Positions 60,226 to 64,000 of a stretch of 64,000 bases of DNA are shown here, in pieces. The first letter of the stretch is position 1; every line of letters begins with the position of its first letter. The notes beneath the pieces were generated by a model. The model saw nothing but the letters and a program-made list of their open reading frames with translations, had not been told where the DNA came from and did no database searches. The stretch spans positions 124,001 through 188,000 of the forward strand of contig NZ_JAAOTJ010000001.1 of assembly GCF_011297335.1 (NCBI RefSeq). The letters are read 5' to 3'. The translations under genes and the position numbers were made by a program. Source of the stretch: Catellatospora methionotrophica (lineage in GTDB: Bacteria; Actinomycetota; Actinomycetes; Mycobacteriales; Micromonosporaceae).

Positions 60226-60798
60226 TCAGGGCTGGTCGATGGTGGTGACGTAGTAGCCGAGGTGGACCGGCCGCGCGCCGGGCGGGCGCTGGGACGGATC
60301 GGTCCGGCGGTCGCGGTAGGCGTCGAACAGGTCGTCGATGCGGCGGGACAGCTCGCCCAGCTCCTCGGCGGTGAGATAGGCCAGGTCGTCGCCGGGGCCG
60401 GTGACGGCACGCCACTGCGGCGGGTCGGCGTCGCGGCGGGCCAGCCACCGCAGGGCGCGCTCGTACAGCCGGTGGATGAGCACGCCGTCGAGCTGGTCGA
60501 CGGCGGCGCGGGTCTCGGCGTCGTCGGACTCGCGGCCCCACCGGGTCGACAGCGCGGTGGCCCGCCAGGGCTTCTCCCGGGCGTCGGCGCCCTCGGCGCG
60601 CTCGACGAGGCCGTACTTGGCGAGCTGGCGCAGGTGGAAGGAGCAGTTGGGCACGCTCTCCCCCAGCCGGTCGGCGGCCTGCGTGGCGGTCAGCGGGCCC
60701 TCGCGGCGCAGCAGGCCGACCAGCGACATGCGTAGCGGATGGGCGTACGCGCGCAGGGCGACGGGGTCGGTGAGGTCCACGGTGGGACGGTCGGTCAT
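60226..60798 (-). CDS. ArsR-type winged-helix regulator
   Basis: A 190-residue regulator. The winged helix at about 10-75 reads DPVALRAYAHPLRMSLVGLLRREGPLTATQAADRLGES, then VPNCSFHLRQLAKYGLVERA. The C-terminal half is helical with no recognised ligand domain and no metal-binding Cys cluster. It starts with ATG at 60798 and probably controls itself and the downstream MFS gene. Confidence 0.88.
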   Translation of the reverse strand: MTDRPTVDLTDPVALRAYAHPLRMSLVGLLRREGPLTATQAADRLGESVPNCSFHLRQLAKYGLVERAEGADAREKPWRATALSTRWGRESDDAETRAAVDQLDGVLIHRLYERALRWLARRDADPPQWRAVTGPGDDLAYLTAEELGELSRRIDDLFDAYRDRRTDPSQRPPGARPVHLGYYVTTIDQP

Positions 60799-61062
60799 AT
60801 CCTAAAGATAGCTTTAGAAAGACTTCTCTACAATCTTGCGTCGTCACTCCCCCGCAGTCGCCTACCGGACACATCGCTCGCCGATCGACTCAAGTCGATC
60901 ACCTGATGCCGAGACAGCGCCCCTTACAACGCCTGTCAACAGCGGTCACGAAACTTCTGTCATCGACGTATGGATATGCGAATCACTTCCAAAGTTCTCC
61001 CACCTTCTATATATATAGCTCTCAGTGGCTACCGCCACGTTCCACTGAGTCGGGGAGGACTC
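60799..61062. promoter_or_regulatory. Divergent leader region of the M4 protease gene
   Basis: 264 bases with clear AT-rich parts. It includes TATATATATA at about 61009-61017, a perfect 8-base inverted repeat CTCAGTGG/CCACTGAG (61021-61028, 61042-61049) and the GGGGAGG site at 61052-61058. No gene is seen in it. Confidence 0.5.
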
Positions 61063-63660
61063 GTGAAAAGAACCCTCGCTACCGGCAGCGTCGCCCTACT
61101 CGTGGGCGCCATGCTGTCGGTGTCGGCAACGTCCGGCAACGCGGCACCCGCGCCCTCGGCACCGGTCGGCGTCGCGGCCGCCGAACGCGCGCTCGCCGAG
61201 CACCCGTCGGACGTGCGCGCCGCCAGCGGCGACGCGTACCGCATCGACCGCACCATCAGCGACAGCAGCGGCACCCACGTGCGCTACGACCGCACCTTCC
61301 ACGGCCTGCGGGTCTACGGCGGCGACTTCGTCGTGCACACCGCCGCCAACGGCGTCTACAAGGGATCGTCGGTGGGCCTCGCGGCCCCGCTGACCCTGTC
61401 CACCACGCCGCAGATCACCGCCGCCAAGGCCGCCCAGGCCGCCCGCGCCCGGTTCTCCGGCACCGTCGCCACGGTCGGCTCCCCCGAGCTGTTCGTGGAT
61501 GCCAGCAGCGGCAAGGGCAAGCTGGCCTGGGAGACCGTCGTCACCGGCATGGGGACCGACAAGCAGACGCCGTCCGAGCTGCACGTCATCACCGACGCGG
61601 CGACGGGGGCGTTCCTGGGTTCGTTCGATGAGATCAAGATGGTCACCGGCACCGGCAACGGCATCTACACCGGTAACGTCAGCATCGACACGACCCTGTC
61701 GGGCTCGACGTACCAGATGATCGACCCGGTGCGCGGCAACGGCCGCACCTGCGACATGAACAACGGCTCCTCGACCTGCACCACGTTCACCGACGCGGAC
61801 AACGCGTGGGGTGACGGCACCAACGCCAACCGGCAGTCCGCCGGTGTCGACGCGCACTTCGGCGCGGCGGCGACGTTCGACTACTTCAAGAACGTGCACG
61901 GCCGCAACGGCATCTTCGGCAACGGTGCGGGTGTGCCCAGCCGCGTCCACTACGGCAACGCGTACGTCAACGCGTTCTGGGACGGCGCGCAGATGACCTA
62001 CGGCGACGGTTCGGGCAACAGCCGCCCGCTCGTGTCGCTGGACGTCGCGGGCCACGAGATGAGCCACGGCGTCACCGAGGCCCTGGCGGGCCTGGTCTAC
62101 TCGGGCGAGTCCGGCGGCCTGAACGAGGCCACCTCGGACATCTTCGGCAACATGGTCGAGTTCTACGCGGCCGCGCCGTCCGACCCGGGTGACTACCAGG
62201 TCGGCGAGAAGATCAACATCAACGGCAACGGGACCCCGCTGCGCTACATGTACAACCCGACCCTGGACGGCGCGTCGCACGGCTGCTGGTCGACCAGCAC
62301 CAACAGCGTCGACGTGCACTACAGCTCAGGCCCGGGCAACCACTTCTTCTTCAACCTCGCCGAGGGCACCGGCGCCACCGCGTACGGCACCAGCCCGCTC
62401 TGCGGCTCGGCTCCGGCGATGACCGGCATCGGCCGCGCCAAGGCCGAGAAGATCTGGTACCGCGCGCTGGACGTGTACTTCACCTCCAGCACCCGCTACG
62501 TCAACACCTCCACCCCGGCCAACACCTCGCGGGCGTACACCCTGTCGGCCGCGACCGACCTGCACGGCCTCTGCTCGGCCGAGTACAAGGCCGTCCAGGC
62601 CGCCTGGACCGCCGTCAACGTGGCCGGCAGCGACGCCGCCTGCCCCGCCGGCAACGACTTCTCGCTGGCGGCCGCGCCCGCGGCGGGCTCGGTCAACCCC
62701 GGCAGCTCGATCAGCAGCACGATCACCTCGACGCTGACCAACGGCAGCGCGCAGACGGTCAACCTGACCGCGAGCGGCCTGCCCAGCGGCGCGACGGCGA
62801 CGTTCAGCCCGACGTCGATCAACTCGGCCGGCGGCACCTCGTCGCTGACCATCGCCACCACCGGCTCGACGACCCCCGGCACGTACGCGGTGGTCATCAC
62901 CGGCACCGGCGCCAGCTCGACCCGGACCACGACGTTCGCGCTGACCGTCAACGGCCCGCCCGGCTGCTCCGGCACCAACCCCACCGACGTGGCGATCGCG
63001 GACAACACCACCGTCGAGTCCTCGATCACCATCTCCGGCTGTGCCGGGAACGCGGGCGCGGCCAGCACGGTCGCGGTCAACATCCTGCACACCTACATCG
63101 GTGATCTGGTCGTCAGCCTGGTCGCGCCGGACGGCAGCGCGTACGTGCTGCACAACCGGGCCGGTGGCAGCGCCGACAACATCAGCCAGACGTACACGGT
63201 GAACCTGTCCACCGAAGCCGCCAACGGCACCTGGAAGCTGCGGGTCCAGGACGCGGCGTCCGGTGACGTCGGCACCATCGACACGTGGACGCTGAACCTG
63301 GTCGGCACCCCCACGCCGACCTGCTCCGGCACCAACGGCACCGACGTGACCATCCCGGACAACACCACCGTCAACAGCGCGATCACGATCGCGGGCTGCT
63401 CGGGCAACGCGTCGTCGACCTCGACGGTCGCGGTGGCCATCGTGCACACCTACATCGGCGACCTGGTCGTGACCCTGGTCGCGCCGGACGGCAGCACCTA
63501 CGTCCTGCACAACCGGGCCGGCGGCAGCACCGACAACATCAACCAGACGTACACCGTCAACCTGTCGTCCGAGGTCCGCAACGGCACCTGGAACCTGCGG
63601 GTCCAGGACGCCGCCTCGGCCGACACCGGCTACATCAACAGCTGGACCCTGACCCTCTAG
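61063..63660 (+). CDS. Secreted M4 (thermolysin-family) metalloprotease
   Basis: An 865-residue pre-pro-protease. The signal peptide (VKRTLATGSVALLVGAMLSV) is followed by an FTP-type propeptide to about residue 200. The catalytic domain has HEMSH (H331, E332, H335) and the third zinc ligand Glu in GGLNEATSDIFGN. After about residue 535 comes a beta-sandwich stretch, then two tandem P/homoB-type domains (each with HTYIGDLVVxLVAPDGSxYVLHNRAGGS). GTG at 61063 follows GGGGAGG. It digests extracellular protein; the P domains are probably released or bind substrate. Confidence 0.94.
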   Translation: MKRTLATGSVALLVGAMLSVSATSGNAAPAPSAPVGVAAAERALAEHPSDVRAASGDAYRIDRTISDSSGTHVRYDRTFHGLRVYGGDFVVHTAANGVYKGSSVGLAAPLTLSTTPQITAAKAAQAARARFSGTVATVGSPELFVDASSGKGKLAWETVVTGMGTDKQTPSELHVITDAATGAFLGSFDEIKMVTGTGNGIYTGNVSIDTTLSGSTYQMIDPVRGNGRTCDMNNGSSTCTTFTDADNAWGDGTNANRQSAGVDAHFGAAATFDYFKNVHGRNGIFGNGAGVPSRVHYGNAYVNAFWDGAQMTYGDGSGNSRPLVSLDVAGHEMSHGVTEALAGLVYSGESGGLNEATSDIFGNMVEFYAAAPSDPGDYQVGEKININGNGTPLRYMYNPTLDGASHGCWSTSTNSVDVHYSSGPGNHFFFNLAEGTGATAYGTSPLCGSAPAMTGIGRAKAEKIWYRALDVYFTSSTRYVNTSTPANTSRAYTLSAATDLHGLCSAEYKAVQAAWTAVNVAGSDAACPAGNDFSLAAAPAAGSVNPGSSISSTITSTLTNGSAQTVNLTASGLPSGATATFSPTSINSAGGTSSLTIATTGSTTPGTYAVVITGTGASSTRTTTFALTVNGPPGCSGTNPTDVAIADNTTVESSITISGCAGNAGAASTVAVNILHTYIGDLVVSLVAPDGSAYVLHNRAGGSADNISQTYTVNLSTEAANGTWKLRVQDAASGDVGTIDTWTLNLVGTPTPTCSGTNGTDVTIPDNTTVNSAITIAGCSGNASSTSTVAVAIVHTYIGDLVVTLVAPDGSTYVLHNRAGGSTDNINQTYTVNLSSEVRNGTWNLRVQDAASADTGYINSWTLTL

Positions 63661-63677
63661 GTCTCCGGCAGCGCGAC

Positions 63678-63710
63678 GCGAGGGCCCCGGCGACACGCCG
63701 GGGCCCTCGC
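63678..63710. terminator. Terminator between M4 protease and galU
   Basis: A 15-base-pair perfect GC-rich stem with a 3-base loop, 18 bases after the protease stop and 7 bases after the galU stop. It can act in both directions. Confidence 0.85.
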
Positions 63711-63716
63711 CCACGT

Positions 63717-64000
63717 TCAGACGCCCGCGTCGGGCCGTCCCGCCGCGTCCAGGTTCTTGGCCAGGTCGCGCAGCAGCGGGCCGTACTCCGGGTGCGCCAG
63801 CGCCGTGGCCATCTGCGCGACCAGGTAGTCCGCCGGGTTGCCGGTGTCGTACCAGCGGCCCGAGATGACCTGCCCGTACACGGCCCGGGTCGCGGCGTAC
63901 GCGTTGATCGCGTCGGTCAGGTAGATCTCGCCGGAGCGCCGGTCGTACCAGCGCTGGGTCTGCTCGCGAAGCTCGTCGACGATGCCCGGGGTGATCACGT
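63717..64000 (-). CDS. galU: UTP-glucose-1-phosphate uridylyltransferase, C-terminal part (cut by window edge)
   Basis: The last 94 or so residues of a GalU-type enzyme: VITPGIVDELREQTQRW, GEIYLTDAINAY, VISGRWYDTGNPADYLVAQMATAL. The GEIxLTDAI and G-x-x-YDxGxPxxYL blocks are characteristic. The frame is open to the window edge, so the start lies beyond 64000; GTG at 63998 is internal. The enzyme makes UDP-glucose. Confidence 0.88.
   Translation of the reverse strand, partial: VITPGIVDELREQTQRWYDRRSGEIYLTDAINAYAATRAVYGQVISGRWYDTGNPADYLVAQMATALAHPEYGPLLRDLAKNLDAAGRPDAGV

Noticed and set aside
1-64000. tRNA, rRNA or prophage genes
   Set aside because: No cloverleaf-like sequence, ribosomal RNA stretch or phage structural gene was noticed; a tRNAscan-SE/Infernal run would be decisive.

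Overview
The window is a very GC-rich actinobacterial chromosome segment. GTG and TTG starts, ATGA/GTGA gene overlaps, an RbpA gene, the lnt-ppm-fxsA-rbpA neighbourhood, SARP, ECF42 and ROK regulators and many secreted proteins all fit an aerobic, spore-forming-type actinomycete. Micromonosporaceae is the most likely family; the genus cannot be fixed by reading alone. No tRNA, rRNA, CRISPR array, transposase or phage gene was seen.

Layout. 1-6979: the right edge of a tightly coupled, saccharide-type biosynthetic operon (FAD oxidoreductase, three glycosyltransferases of families GT4, GT1 and GT8, class IV aminotransferase, APH-like kinase), closed by a convergent SARP regulator. 7218-8254: a small ORF and a response regulator with an extra N-terminal helix-turn-helix-like part. 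8387-11925: a four-gene orphan operon of reductase, FkbH-like enzyme, acyl carrier protein and VOC protein. 12011-18058: a TPR protein and POT transporter, then the housekeeping block rbpA, fxsA, ppm, lnt. 18537-26780: a lysine aminomutase catabolic cluster (mutL-like, kal, kamE, kamD, amidohydrolase, kdd; kamA divergent). It can take lysine to 3-keto-5-aminohexanoate and 3-aminobutyryl-CoA to crotonyl-CoA, but the cleavage enzyme gene kce is not present.

26836-38800: small metabolic and regulatory genes. They include an ECF42 sigma module with two matching promoters, a secreted phosphoesterase with FG-GAP repeats, a TetR/SDR/tautomerase locus, Lrp, alcohol dehydrogenase and LacI. 38839-47235: an ATP-grasp protein, four tandem secreted HAF-repeat proteins with conserved leaders, an aminopeptidase P, and a secreted M23 peptidase with five near-identical repeats. 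47278-54370: a sugar ABC transporter, small secreted and membrane proteins, and xylose isomerase with its ROK repressor. 54425-56837: two matching long palindromes flank a two-gene segment encoding exported proteins. 56903-64000: MFS transporters, a methyltransferase, an ArsR-type regulator, a large secreted M4 metalloprotease, and the cut-off end of galU.

The main points for follow-up are the lysine cluster without kce, the FkbH operon, the ECF42 promoters, the HAF array with shared upstream palindromes, and the palindrome-flanked segment at 54.4-56.8 kb. Start sites were chosen by ribosome binding sites, gene overlaps and family N-termini, and are noted where they differ from the longest reading frame.
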